A DNA stretch of 64,000 bases. It comes from Streptomyces sp. NBC_00448 (lineage in GTDB: Bacteria; Actinomycetota; Actinomycetes; Streptomycetales; Streptomycetaceae). The stretch spans positions 4,573,001-4,637,000 of the forward strand of contig NZ_CP107913.1 of assembly GCF_036014115.1 (NCBI RefSeq), given 5' to 3'. Below are positions 47,095 through 56,128 of this stretch, piece after piece. The notes under the pieces are model-generated. The model was not told the DNA's origin, ran no database searches, and saw nothing but the letters and a program-made list of their open reading frames with translations. A program made the position numbers and the translations under genes. Each line of letters starts with the position of its first letter. The stretch's first letter is position 1.

Positions 47095-47610
47095 ATGCAT
47101 CCACACGCCATCCTGTTCCCCATGTTGATCAAGGAAGCCACCACAGAGGACTGGGCCGCGATCTGGCCGTTCCTGCACCGGATCTGTGCCGAGGGTGAGA
47201 CGTTCAGCTACCCGACCGATATCACCCCCGAGCAGGGCCGCGCCTTCTGGATGCTCTCCGCGCCCGGCCGCACGATCGTGGCGGTGGACGAGTCCGGGAC
47301 CGTCCTCGGCACCGCGAAGATGAACCCCAACCAGATGGGGAACGCCGCGCATGTCTCCAGCGCCAGCTTCATGGTCGACCCCGAGCATTCCGGGCGCGGC
47401 GTGGGACGGGCGCTGTGCGAGGAGGCGCTGCGCTGGGCTGCGGCGGAGGGCTACCGCGCGATGCAGTTCAACGCGGTCGTGGAGTCCAACACGCCTGCGG
47501 TGAAGCTCTACGAGTCGCTGGGCTTCGAGGTGATAGGAACGGTCCCCGAGGGCTTCCGGCATCCGCGCCTGGGCTACGTGGGGCTGCACATCATGCACCG
47601 CCCGCTCTGA
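47095..47610 (+). CDS. GNAT family N-acetyltransferase
   Basis: A 171-residue enzyme. MLIKEATTEDWAAIWPFLHR opens the fold, and the acetyl-CoA motif is MVDPEHSGRGVGRALCEEAL. It ends with MQFNAVVESNTPAVKLYESL, a strand-helix typical of phosphinothricin/L-amino-acid acetyltransferases. ATG 47122 is an alternative start. It looks intact, in contrast to its neighbours, and may be cargo giving resistance or detoxification. Confidence 0.87.
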   Translation: MHPHAILFPMLIKEATTEDWAAIWPFLHRICAEGETFSYPTDITPEQGRAFWMLSAPGRTIVAVDESGTVLGTAKMNPNQMGNAAHVSSASFMVDPEHSGRGVGRALCEEALRWAAAEGYRAMQFNAVVESNTPAVKLYESLGFEVIGTVPEGFRHPRLGYVGLHIMHRPL

Positions 47611-47636
47611 TCGGATCCGCCCAGACCGGCGCTGCT

Positions 47637-48568
47637 TCAGGGCACGAGTACGATCTTCCCCCGCACGCGTCCGCTCTCGCTCAGTTCGTGCGCCTTGGCG
47701 GCTTCGGCCAAGGGCAGCGTCTCCTGGACGGCAACGGACAGGGCGCGCCGGTCCGCCAGGTCTGCCAGCTCAACGAGGTCCGCCCGAGAGGGTTCGAGGG
47801 AGAACTCGACGAAGCGCGGCCCGGCCGCCGCCGCCTGCTCCCGCACCGCCGTGCGGTCGACGCCGACGCCTACGACGTCGACGACGTATGCCGCCGGGCT
47901 TCAGCGTGGCGAGCGACCTCGGTCCGTAGTCGTTGCTGATGGTGTCCAGTACGACGTCCACGTCCCGCAGGCCGGCGAAGTCGGACCGCGTGTAGTCGAC
48001 GAGCTCGTCCGCGCCCAACTCCCGCAGGAACGGGTGTTTCACGGCCCGTGCCGTGGCCAGCACATGAGCGCCGTGTTCCTTGGCGATCTGCACCGCCAAC
48101 TGGCCCACACCGCCGGCCGCTCCGTGGATGCGGACCCGCTGCCCGGCACGGACTTGCGCGATCTTCGCCAGGGCGTGCAGTGCGGTCAGCCCCCGCGATG
48201 GGCAGCGCCGCGGCCTGCACGTGGTCGACGGCGGCCGGCTTGGCGGCGACGGAGGTCCCGGGAACGGCCACGTATTCGGCGTGACTGCCGTGCGGCGGCG
48301 TCGCCCACCCGAACACCTCGTCGCCGACGACGAATTGGCTCACGTCGTCCCCGCACTCGGCCACGACGCCGCTGAACTCGTGTCCCAGGGTAAAGGGCGT
48401 GTCGCCGAACCACCGCACGTGGTCGGCGCGGACCTTCCAGTCCGCCGGACAGAAGCCGGTGGCTTTCACCTGTATCAGGATCTCGCCCGACGCGGGACAC
48501 GGCCTGGCGGTCTCGGCGACTTCCAACACGTCGGGACCGCCGAGGGAGCGCTGAATGACTGCTCGCAT
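47637..48568 (-). pseudogene. Zinc-type NADP-dependent oxidoreductase, two frameshifts
   Basis: Begins at ATG 48568 (MRAVIQRSLGGPDVLEVAET) with the groES-like domain GHEFSGVVAECGDDVSQFVVG. The frame is lost near 48195 (an extra base in a G run after ALPIAG) and resumes in another frame at GQLAVQIAKEHGAHVLATAR. A second single-base insertion near 47890 interrupts LKPGG, after which the third frame reaches the stop via VQETLPLAEAAKAHELSESG. All quinone-oxidoreductase parts are present, so only two 1-bp indels separate it from an intact gene. Sequencing error is possible. Confidence 0.75.
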
Positions 48569-48571
48569 GGA

Positions 48572-48703
48572 TCGTTCTTCGACCGGATGCGGGAGGATAC
48601 GGAAGTGGATCGGGCCAAACAGGCCAGGAAGACGTGCGAAGCCGAGCGGCACAGCGCGCACGACGAGTTCACTCGCGATGTCACGAAGGGAGCGGACCTG
48701 TGA
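48572..48703 (+). pseudogene. C-terminal remnant of a HigB-like toxin
   Basis: The frame gives FFDRMREDTEVDRAKQARKT and CEAERHSAHDEFTRDVTK, resembling the basic tail of HigB/Gp49-type RelE toxins. The N-terminal toxin fold is absent because the sequence abuts the start of the oxidoreductase pseudogene. The stop overlaps the start of the HigA-like gene (GTGA), the usual toxin-antitoxin arrangement. Confidence 0.4.
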
Positions 48704-49031
48704 ACCACGCTCAATGGAAACTCGCCCGCGAGCGGAAGACCGCGGAAGGCCATACCGAGCCTCCCGAGGTGGCAGCGATGCGCACCGAGATTCGGATGGC
48801 CTTCGACCTCGGACAAGCGGTGCACGACCGCCGGACCGAACTGGGATCTCCCAGACCGAACTCGCCAAGCGAGCCCGCATGACACAGCCCCAGGTGTCGA
48901 AACTCGAACTCGGCGGCACCGTCCCCACCCTTCCGCTCCTCGCCCGGCTCGCCGAAGCCCTCGACGCCTCACTCAACATCGCTCTCGACGGCGATACCTC
49001 CACCGCCGCCTTCATCGCGCACGCCGCCTGA
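48700..49031 (+). pseudogene. HigA-like XRE antitoxin, frameshifted
   Basis: GTG 48700 starts VNHAQWKLARERKTAEG and runs to AFDLGQAVHDRRTELG. There, near 48852, one base is missing, and the following helix-turn-helix, ISQTELAKRARMTQPQVSKL then PLLARLAEALDASLNIAL, is in another frame ending at 49031. The fused product would be a complete XRE/HigA antitoxin. Together with the truncated toxin it is a dead toxin-antitoxin locus. Confidence 0.65.
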
Positions 49032-49039
49032 GGGTCGCT

Positions 49040-49061
49040 GGTCTCAGTTCTGGTCTCATTC
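49040..49061. repeat. Cassette-end repeat, copy B
   Basis: GGTCTCAGTTCTGGTCTCAT lies 9 bp after the HigA-like stop and about 95 bp before attachment copy 3. It is nearly identical to 38228-38250 and 61928-61949. Confidence 0.55.
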
Positions 49062-49154
49062 GCCAGCGTCCAGCGGCGTCCGGCCACCCGTCCGCCGACC
49101 AGTCCATCACAGGTCAGTACGCACCCGTCCATCGGCGATCAACAACGTGACCCG

Positions 49155-49210
49155 TTGGAAAGCGTGTTGGGGGCAACCCCTCACGAGTTCGAATCTCGTA
49201 TCCTCCGCCA
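49155..49210. repeat. Attachment-site copy 3 (56-bp tRNA-Ser 3' end)
   Basis: Exact copy of 36547-36602 and 43586-43641, without a tRNA 5' half. The hairpin after it (49228-49269) is the same as that after copy 2 but with several stem mismatches (CAGTGG, CTACGCCGT), so it has begun to decay. The arm-like repeat follows at 49271-49294. It separates segments B and C. Confidence 0.9.
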
Positions 49211-49655
49211 GTGCCTCACCGGGCACGACGTCGAAGGGCCCCACCGTTCGCAGTGGGGCCCTACGCCGTCGAGGGTTGCAGTTTGGGTTGCAGTCCTTGA
49301 GATCGGCGGCTGGAGGCGAACCCGCCGGAGATCGGTCGACCCCCGAGGACGCTGCTGCCAGCGAAGCGCCCTGCCGAGACCTGAAGCGCTCGAACCCGCA
49401 GCCCCACGAGACCCACGCTTGTCGGATGCTCCTTTGTCCACCTTCGAGGGGCTCCTTCACCGTCCGCCAGGCTGCGCTTCTCTACCTTGGAGCTCATCGG
49501 CGAGCCCAGAAGGCAAGTAGCATTGTCTGCTTGAAGGAGCAGGTCCTCGTTCGACCCGCGGCGAGAAGGTAGAGGAACGTGGCAGCTGAGCCGATGCCCA
49601 CGAAGCCGATCAGTCCGGCCGCGTATGGTGCGCTCGCAACCGCCCTCAAACACAT
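49211..49655. other. Segment C start, no supported gene
   Basis: 445 bp with the decayed hairpin and arm repeat. A minus-strand frame (49494-49781) contains a hydrophobic stretch, AAGLIGFVGIGSAATFLYLL, but it is cut by the transposase remnant and I cannot support it as a gene. Confidence 0.4.
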
Positions 49656-51009
49656 CTTCTGGTGCCGCTCGACGGCCGGCGGGTGGTGGTCCGTGTGCGG
49701 GTGCGGCGTCTGCTGTGTCCTACGTCCGGCTGCCGCTACACCTTCCGCGAGCAGGTGCCCGGCGTCCTGGAGCGATACCAACGGCGCACGGCCCGTCTGA
49801 CCAGGCAGGTCAAGGCCGTGGTCAAGGAGTTAGCGGGCCGGGCGGGATCACGTTTGCTGGCGGTGCTCGCGGTGGGCGTCTCGCGTCATACGGCCCTGCG
49901 CGCCCTGTTGAACATCCCCTTGCCCACCGGGCGGACGCCCCGTGTGATCGGCGTCGACGACTTCGCCCTGCGCCGGCGGCACCGCTACGCCACTGTGGTG
50001 ATCGACGCCGAGACCCATGAGCGGATCGAGGTGCTGCCCGACCGCACCGCCGACACCCTCGAAGCGTGGCTGCGCGGGCATCCGAACGTCGAGGTCGTCT
50101 GCCGTGACGGCCCGGCCACCTATGCGCAGGCGATCCGCCGGGCTCTGCCCTACGCGGTGCAGGTCGCTGACCGCCGGCATCTGTGGCACAACCTGTGCGA
50201 AGCAGCCCTGAGCGAGATGAAGGCACACAGCACGTGCTGGGCCACCGTCCTGGACGCACCGATCTACGACGGGCCCCGCGCACAGACCACCCTGGAACGC
50301 CGGCACCAGGTCCACGGTCTCCTCGACCAGGGCGTGGGCCTGCTCGAATGTGCCCGTCGCCTCCAACTGGCCCTGAACACCATTCAAGCGCTACGCCCGA
50401 GCCGACCGGCCCGAGCGGATGCTCCGCGTCCCCAAATACCGCGCCGGCCTCATCGCCCCCCACCGCGACCACCTGCGCAAACGCCGGGCCGAGGACCCCG
50501 CCGTCCCCGTCAAGCACCTCTTCGACGAGATCAAAGCCCTCGGCTTCACCGGCTGCCTCAACCTCCTGCACAAGTACATCAACCAGGGCCGTGCGGACGC
50601 CGAGCGCAGCCACATCTCCCCGCGCCGCCTCGCCCGGATGCTCCTCACCAGGCCGGACAACCTCAAGGCCGAGCAACACGAACTCCTGGCCAAGCCCACC
50701 GCGGCCTGCCCCGAGATGACCCAACTGGCAGAGGCGATCGCAGACTTCGCCCCGCTCTTGGCGCCGCATGCCGACCATGCCGACGCGCTCACCTCCTGGA
50801 TCGCCCAAATCCGAGCGGCCGACCTGCCTCACCTGCACGCCTTCACCCGGGGCCTGGACCGCAACCTCGACGCCGCGATCGCCGGGCTCACGCTCGCGTA
50901 CAGCAACGGCCCCACCGAGGGCGTCAACACCAAGACCAAACGGATCGCGCGCCAGATGCACGGGCGAGCAGGATTCGCCCTGCTCCGCCACCGCGTCCTC
51001 CTCGGATAA
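49656..51009 (+). pseudogene. ISL3-family transposase, N-truncated and frameshifted
   Basis: From 49656 the frame gives RRLLCPTSGCRYTFREQVPG (second zinc ribbon), RVIGVDDFALRRRHRYATVV (first catalytic Asp), and VEVVCRDGPATYAQAIRRAL with VADRRHLWHNL (second Asp). One extra base near 50384, inside LNTIKRYARADRPER, shifts the frame. The rest continues from MLRVPKYRAGLIAPHRDHLR through HAFTRGLDRNLDAAIAGLTL to NGPTEGVNTKTKRIARQMHG (third acidic residue) and stops at 51009. About 60 N-terminal residues are missing. It is an inactive ISL3 copy. Confidence 0.85.
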
Positions 51010-51125
51010 CAGCACCCTCCGTCACCACCGAAAGTGAGACAGGGCCGAACGATTACAGTCCCCACACAGGCTTCGAGTTCCTGCCCGCATACAGGGGCGG
51101 AACGCACGGTCAGGGTTTCCTCCGG

Positions 51126-51356
51126 TCAGAACGAGATGTCGATGTCGGAGATGGCAACTTCCCGGCTCTGGGCGCGGACACCGTTGCCGTTGAAACAGAC
51201 CTTCCGCAGTCCTTCGACGACGATTCCACGAAGTGCTTCGCCGTCCCCGTCTTTCTGATGCGCGTCGACGAGTCGGGTCGCCTGCCTGGCGAGATGGTCG
51301 GGCGCCGCAGGGGCGAGTTCTGTGGTTTCGACCGCGCCATGCGGGCCCCGAGTCAT
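51126..51356 (-). CDS. Small hypothetical protein coupled to a PP2C phosphatase
   Basis: A 76-residue frame, MTRGPHGAVETTELAPAAPD..., ending VAISDIDISF. Its ATG shares one base with the stop of the SpoIIE phosphatase (TGATG), a classical coupling. I do not recognise the family; it has one helix (HLARQATRLVDAHQ) and a short strand-rich end. It could be a regulator of the phosphatase. Confidence 0.45.
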   Translation of the reverse strand: MTRGPHGAVETTELAPAAPDHLARQATRLVDAHQKDGDGEALRGIVVEGLRKVCFNGNGVRAQSREVAISDIDISF

Positions 51357-52639
51357 CACCCGGCAGTGGGCAGTCCCGTCCCTGACGGTCGTGAGGCGTC
51401 CGTGAGGTCGGCGCCGGTTCTGGCGTCGCGCTGGGAGTGGCCGGTGCCGTGCCAGTCCAGGCACATGACGGTCGCGTCGTCCTTCAGGTGACCGCTGGCG
51501 GCGTCGATGATCGCCCCGATGAGGGTGCGGGCGGCTTCACGGGGATGCAGCGCGCGGGTTCCGGCGATCAGGTCCATCAGGTCAAGACTCGCGACGTTGC
51601 GCTCCAGCATGCCGTCCGTCAGCATCACCAGCCGATCCCCCGGCCGCAGGTCCAACGACTGCATCCGGTAGGCATGCGGGGCCTGGAGGCCGAACGGCAG
51701 ATCGACCTCCGGGGCGATCTCCCGCACCTGCCCGTCCCGCATCCGCAGCGGCCAGGGGTGCCCGGCGTTGATGAACTCCGTCCCGCCGTCGAGCAGGCTG
51801 ATACGCAGCAGCTGGCCTGTGACGTATCCCTGACCGCCGTGGTCCCGCACCGCTTGGTCGGCCTGGCGGGCCTGTTCGTCGAGGCCGGCGCCCGCCCGCC
51901 GGGCCCGGCGAAGAGCACCCAGCACGAGGGTGGCCAGCAGCGCGGCGTCGACGTCGTGACCCATGGCGTCCGTGACGGAGAGCTGCACGCTGTCCCGGTC
52001 GATCACGTAGTCGAAGGTGTCGCCCGCGACGAGGTCGGCGGGCTCCAACGCCCCCACAACGGCGAACTGTGCCGCCTCGCACGCCAGCGACGCCGGCAGT
52101 AGCCGATGCTGGATCTCCGCGGCCAAGCTCAGCGGGGTGGTACGACGGCCCCACTGGTACACGTCGGTGAAGGACCGGTTCGCGATGACGATGTATGCCA
52201 GTGCGTGCGCGGTCTCGCCGATTTCCCGCATCACCTCCGCGTCCGGCGCCGCAGGCAGGAACAGCTCCAGGAGCCCGATGGCGTCCCCCCGGTTGGTCAC
52301 CGGGGCAACGACCCGCGTATATGTCCCCCGGCCGCTGTCCTCGACAGCCGACTGCTGGGTGCGGATCACGTCGTCGTACAAGGTGCCCCGCAGCAAGATG
52401 CGCTGGGCCGGCTCACTGGTCTCGACACTGCCCGCAGCACCCAGTCGTACGACCGAGCCGCCGGTGAAGTCGGTGATCAGGAACGACACCGACGCGGCCC
52501 CGAGGCGCTCCTTGAGCATGCGCGCAACCACATCGAGCGATTCCACAGGCGGAGCGGCCTCCGCCGCCTCCAACGCCCCCGCCAGAGCCATCGCCCTGCC
52601 CCGGCGGCTCCCGTCCCCGTCCGGCCCCGCTGCGGTCAC
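51356..52639 (-). CDS. GAF - SpoIIE (PP2C-type) serine phosphatase
   Basis: A 427-residue protein. Residues 30-150 are a GAF-like sensor (LGAASVSFLITDFTGGSVVR). Residues 170-400 form the PP2C-like SpoIIE domain with PADLVAGDTFDYVIDRDSVQ, the metal-binding SVTDAMGHDVDAALLATLV, FINAGHPWPLRM and the C-terminal LVMLTDGMLERN plus KDDATVMCLDW. Such RsbU-type phosphatases dephosphorylate anti-anti-sigma factors. GTG 52639 follows GAGGAG. The HATPase-type anti-sigma-like gene 2.3 kb away is a possible pathway member. Confidence 0.93.
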   Translation of the reverse strand: MTAAGPDGDGSRRGRAMALAGALEAAEAAPPVESLDVVARMLKERLGAASVSFLITDFTGGSVVRLGAAGSVETSEPAQRILLRGTLYDDVIRTQQSAVEDSGRGTYTRVVAPVTNRGDAIGLLELFLPAAPDAEVMREIGETAHALAYIVIANRSFTDVYQWGRRTTPLSLAAEIQHRLLPASLACEAAQFAVVGALEPADLVAGDTFDYVIDRDSVQLSVTDAMGHDVDAALLATLVLGALRRARRAGAGLDEQARQADQAVRDHGGQGYVTGQLLRISLLDGGTEFINAGHPWPLRMRDGQVREIAPEVDLPFGLQAPHAYRMQSLDLRPGDRLVMLTDGMLERNVASLDLMDLIAGTRALHPREAARTLIGAIIDAASGHLKDDATVMCLDWHGTGHSQRDARTGADLTDASRPSGTGLPTAG

Positions 52640-52845
52640 GGCGACTCCTCACTGCTCGATGGCCGTCAAGACTCCGGCCCCGATGCGCGAAAGTCCGGTG
52701 CCAGGCCCGGCACCGGACAGGTCATATTGCACCACGGGGCCCCGGCCTGCACCCCGCAGCCAACCCGGTCCACCAGCCCTCTTGGACTGTGTGGGCCAGT
52801 GCCTGCCCGTGTGCGCTGTGCGCTTGAGCAGGCCCCGAACACCAG

Positions 52846-53649
52846 TCATGTGGCTGCCAGGAGGATGGCGGTGTAGTGCGCGGTGAAGGCGGCGATGGTG
52901 AGGGTGTGGAAGACCTCGTGGAAGCCGAACCAGTTCGGCCAGGGGTCGGGGCGTTTGAGTCCGTAGACGAGCGCGCCCGCGGTGTAGAGCAGGCCGCCGA
53001 CCAGGACGAGGACGACGACCCCGGTGCCGCCGGTGCGCGCGAAGTCGGGAAGGTAGAAGACCGCTGCCCAGCCCAGGGCGATGTAGCACAGGGTGTACAG
53101 CCAGCGCGGCGCCCGAATCCACCAGACGCGGAAGGCGATACCCGCCGCGGCCCCTGCCCACACCAGGGACAGCAGGACCACCTGCTGGCGGGCGGGCAGC
53201 AGCAGCACCGCCAGGGGCGTGTACGTGCCGGCGATGATCAGGAAGATGTTCGCGTGGTCCAGCCGGCGCAGGACCGCCTCCCCGCGCGGGCCCCAGGTGC
53301 CGCGGTGGTACAGCGCGCTGGTGCCGAACAGCAGGCAGGCCGACAGCGCGTACACCGAGCAGGCCGCCACCGCCGCCGCTGAACGCGAAAGGACGATCAG
53401 GACGATGCCGCCGGCCAGTGCGAGGGGGAACATCCCGGCATGCAGCCAGCCGCGCATCCGAGGCTTCACCGCGGTCGCCGCCCGCTCCGCTCTGCCTTCC
53501 AGGCCGGCGGCTGTCCGCCCGGCCATCAGCCGGCCGGTCGGGCCGGCAGGCGAATCGACCGCCGGTGCGCGGAAGGTGTCGGGTGTGGCAGCGGACAGGT
53601 GCCGGGGCTCCCCTCCGCATGCCGGCGACTGGGAATCTTCAGCGATCAT
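52846..53649 (-). CDS. Hemolysin III / PAQR family membrane protein
   Basis: A protein of up to 267 residues with seven membrane helices from about residue 65 (GWLHAGMFPLALAGGIVLIV). The family motifs are present: the helix-2 region SALYHR, RLDHANIFLIIAGTYTPL, and the C-terminal metal ligand HEVFHTLTIAAFTAHY (H-x3-H). About 60 N-terminal residues are disordered, and ATG at codon 42 or later is also possible. Bacterial members (TrhA) influence membrane energetics or fluidity. The promoter lies after the MerR-like gene, 61 bp upstream. Confidence 0.9.
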   Translation of the reverse strand: MIAEDSQSPACGGEPRHLSAATPDTFRAPAVDSPAGPTGRLMAGRTAAGLEGRAERAATAVKPRMRGWLHAGMFPLALAGGIVLIVLSRSAAAVAACSVYALSACLLFGTSALYHRGTWGPRGEAVLRRLDHANIFLIIAGTYTPLAVLLLPARQQVVLLSLVWAGAAAGIAFRVWWIRAPRWLYTLCYIALGWAAVFYLPDFARTGGTGVVVLVLVGGLLYTAGALVYGLKRPDPWPNWFGFHEVFHTLTIAAFTAHYTAILLAAT

Positions 53650-53710
53650 GCGCTCATATTACGAAATTGGTGGAAGGGTACGGTATCGGTGCGATGCCGG
53701 GGGCACCCGG

Positions 53711-54043
53711 TCAGCTGTCCACCGTGTGCTGGGATGCGGCGCGGTGGTGTTCGGCGTTGATGCGCTGGGCTTCTTCGAGCTGGTCTTCCAGGATCACGAT
53801 GCGGCAGGCGGCCTCGATCGGGGTGCCCTGGTCGACGAGTTCCCGGGCGCGGGCGGCGATGCGCAGTTGGTAGCGGGAGTAGCGGCGGTGTCCGCCGGCG
53901 GAGCGCAGCGGGGTGATCAGGCGGGCTTCGCCGATGGCGCGCAGGAAGCCCTGGGTGGTGCCGAGTATCTCGGCGGCCCGGCCCATGGTGTAGGCGGGGT
54001 AGTCGTCGTCGTCGAGCCGGCCGTTCGTGGTGTCTGCCGTCAT
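53711..54043 (-). CDS. MerR-like helix-turn-helix regulator
   Basis: A 110-residue protein with the winged-helix opening YTMGRAAEILGTTQGFLRAI, then GLITPLRSAGGHRRYS written here as ARLITPLRSAGGHRRYSRYQ. A dimerisation helix follows (LVDQGTPIEAACRIVILEDQ). This short, effector-less form is common in Streptomyces. It lies just upstream of the hemolysin III gene on the same strand and may regulate it. The start follows AGAGAGG. Confidence 0.88.
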   Translation of the reverse strand: MTADTTNGRLDDDDYPAYTMGRAAEILGTTQGFLRAIGEARLITPLRSAGGHRRYSRYQLRIAARARELVDQGTPIEAACRIVILEDQLEEAQRINAEHHRAASQHTVDS

Positions 54044-54894
54044 CTTGCCTCTCTGTGGAACGCGCTGGAGGGGCCCTGGTGCCGTACTGGCACCAGGGCC
54101 CCGAAGGAAACTGCAACACCATCTGCCGGCCCTAGTACTGCGCCGGCCTACTGTGTCCGCACCGCCGCAGGGGGGGTGGCGGCGTGTGCGGGGATCGCGG
54201 TTGCTCGACCGGAGACCACCTCACTATCGATGTCCTGCGGTACCCGGGCTCAACACTCCGCCCGGGCGATCCTGATGGCGCGTCGGCTCCTCCGTTCTTC
54301 CCTCTGGATGAACTACCTACCAATCGGGCACTGCACACTGCGGGTACTTCCGGTGATGCGAACTGCTCGTGGCCTTGAACAAGCGCCACCCTTCGGCAGC
54401 CAGCCCCGTCGCCTGTCTTGCGTCTGCTCTGGCTTGGAACCCCACTGCCGAACTTCCCGGTACGCGCGCCCGCAGCCGACGCCTTTACCGAGGTGCTGCT
54501 CACTGAACTTCACTGCTGGGTACTGCGAACTGCACTCACTGAACTGCGACTGCGTTACCGCTGGCGGCCCCTGATTACTGCGGGCCACCCGGTCCGGTCG
54601 TCAGTTCCGTCGCCGTCAGGCAACCGCTCTGGCTTCGGAACTCCACCACCGCACCGTCCTGCACTTGCGGGTACTGCTGCCCGGCAGTTCGTCTCTGCCG
54701 GGCCCTGCTGATCTCGGCTACAAGAGAAACCATAACCACACCACCGCCCAATGTCTACTCCAGCCGTCACAGATTTTCGCGTGCCCGGTGGCGAGGTAAT
54801 CGGGCCTCCCTGCCGGGTTAGGAGGCGCAGGGTGGGGCAGACGGGTCGGGTTGGCAGGATCGGGCGTTGACAAGCAAGACCAGGGGGGAACCTG
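54044..54894. other. 851-bp gene-free region rich in ACTG words
   Basis: No reading frame here has a recognisable domain. ACTG appears about 16 times between 54110 and 54690, with a dense run at 54500-54550 (CACTGAACTTCACTGCTGGG, then ACTGCGAACTGCACTCACTG). This is far above expectation for random high-GC sequence. The promoters of the divergent MerR-like and ATPase genes should be at its edges; GGGGGGAA precedes ATG 54895. Confidence 0.5.
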
Positions 54895-55773
54895 ATGGAC
54901 ACGATGCGCGTCGACGCCGCGACCAGCCCCCCGGCGACCGCTGTCGCCCACGCGCGCGAGACCACCCGGGCCTTCCTCGAAGCCCTCCGCCAGACCGCCG
55001 TCGACCCGGAAACGGCCGACAGTGTCGTCCTGGTCGTCTCCGAACTCGTCACCAACGCCCTACGCCACGGCGGCGGCACCTACACCCTCCGCCTGACCGC
55101 CGACCCCGACCTCATCGAGGTGGCCGTCGACGACCCCAGCCCGCAGGCCCCGCGCCTGCGCACCCCCGACCTGAACGGCGGCACCGGAGGCTTCGGCTGG
55201 CCCATGGTCAACCGCCTCGCCCGCGCCACCGCACCCCGCGCAGCCACCCACCACCACGCAGACCCCCGCCCGGCCCCAACACCCCCCGCCGCCAGGGAAG
55301 ATTTCGCCCTAGCCAGCCTCATCCTCTTCGCGGCATCCGCCGCCGTCGGCGCACTCCTGGCCTCACACCGCAGCGGCCACCCCTCCAAGCCCCACCCACG
55401 CCGCCTTTACCACACCCGCATCACCAGCGCCCCCGGAGTCCCCGTACGCCAGAACGGGCCCTTTGCCGCGGCCGACACGGTCGCGGGGGCTGTGGTGAAC
55501 CCATCGCCGGACCAGGCCGGCAACAACGACAACGGACAGCCAAGGACCGCGCCCGGAACTGACAAGAACGCCCTGCCCGCATGTGCCCCGCGGCAACTGC
55601 CGCGCTGTGCACGACGCCTGCCGCCCCGCCACCACAAAAGAGGCCGCACTCTACCGGCACGCCCGCAGGCCGTCCCCGCGCCGTCTACTGGCCACACCGA
55701 CCGCCGCCGCGTAGCGAACAGCGGCGGCGAGCGGTTCGTCCGGCGCCGCTACCGAGCCGTGATCATCGGGTAG
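54895..55773 (+). CDS. HATPase_c anti-sigma-type ATP-binding protein with C-terminal extension
   Basis: 292 residues. Residues 1-120 are an RsbW/SpoIIAB-like ATPase: VVLVVSELVTNALRHGGG (N box), VAVDDPSPQAP (G1) and GGFGWPMVNRLA (G2). Instead of the usual last strand, the protein continues with a Pro/His-rich linker, one hydrophobic stretch (FALASLILFAASAAVGALLA, about 139-158) and a basic, low-complexity tail of 130 residues. The tail may be the product of a frameshift or truncation. It could act on anti-anti-sigma factors controlled by the SpoIIE phosphatase. Confidence 0.65.
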   Translation: MDTMRVDAATSPPATAVAHARETTRAFLEALRQTAVDPETADSVVLVVSELVTNALRHGGGTYTLRLTADPDLIEVAVDDPSPQAPRLRTPDLNGGTGGFGWPMVNRLARATAPRAATHHHADPRPAPTPPAAREDFALASLILFAASAAVGALLASHRSGHPSKPHPRRLYHTRITSAPGVPVRQNGPFAAADTVAGAVVNPSPDQAGNNDNGQPRTAPGTDKNALPACAPRQLPRCARRLPPRHHKRGRTLPARPQAVPAPSTGHTDRRRVANSGGERFVRRRYRAVIIG

Positions 55774-56056
55774 GCGACGCGCACGACTTGGTGATGATCG
55801 CGAACGAGGTGGTCACCATCGGGACCGCCATGGCCAGAGGCATCGTCGTGTGCCCGGTGCGGCCGTGGGCCATGCCGTTGCGGATCTTCCGGCCGTCATC
55901 GACGGTATACGGGCTGCCGGGCCGTCAAGGTCCCGTCGTCGGCGCCCTGCTTGATGAGGCGGCGCTGGCCCGGCAGACCGGGAGATCACCATGTAGGTTA
56001 CGGTCCGCCGCAACCTACGTTCCCGTAGATCCCTACGATCCGTGGCAGGAGCCTCC
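55774..56056. other. Region between the ATPase and desaturase genes
   Basis: 283 bp. A plus-strand frame reads DLVMIANEVVTIGTAMARGI, but I cannot assign it. AGGAG at about 56047 precedes GTG 56057. Confidence 0.35.
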
Positions 56057-56128
56057 GTGACCACTGCCCTCTCCCGCCCCCACAGCTCGCAGGCTCAGGC
56101 TTGGAGCAACATCCAGCTGCTCTGAGCG

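Noticed and set aside
53093..54574. 493-codon plus-strand frame across the hemolysin III and MerR-like genes
   Set aside because: Antisense to two recognisable genes and extends into repeat-like non-coding sequence.
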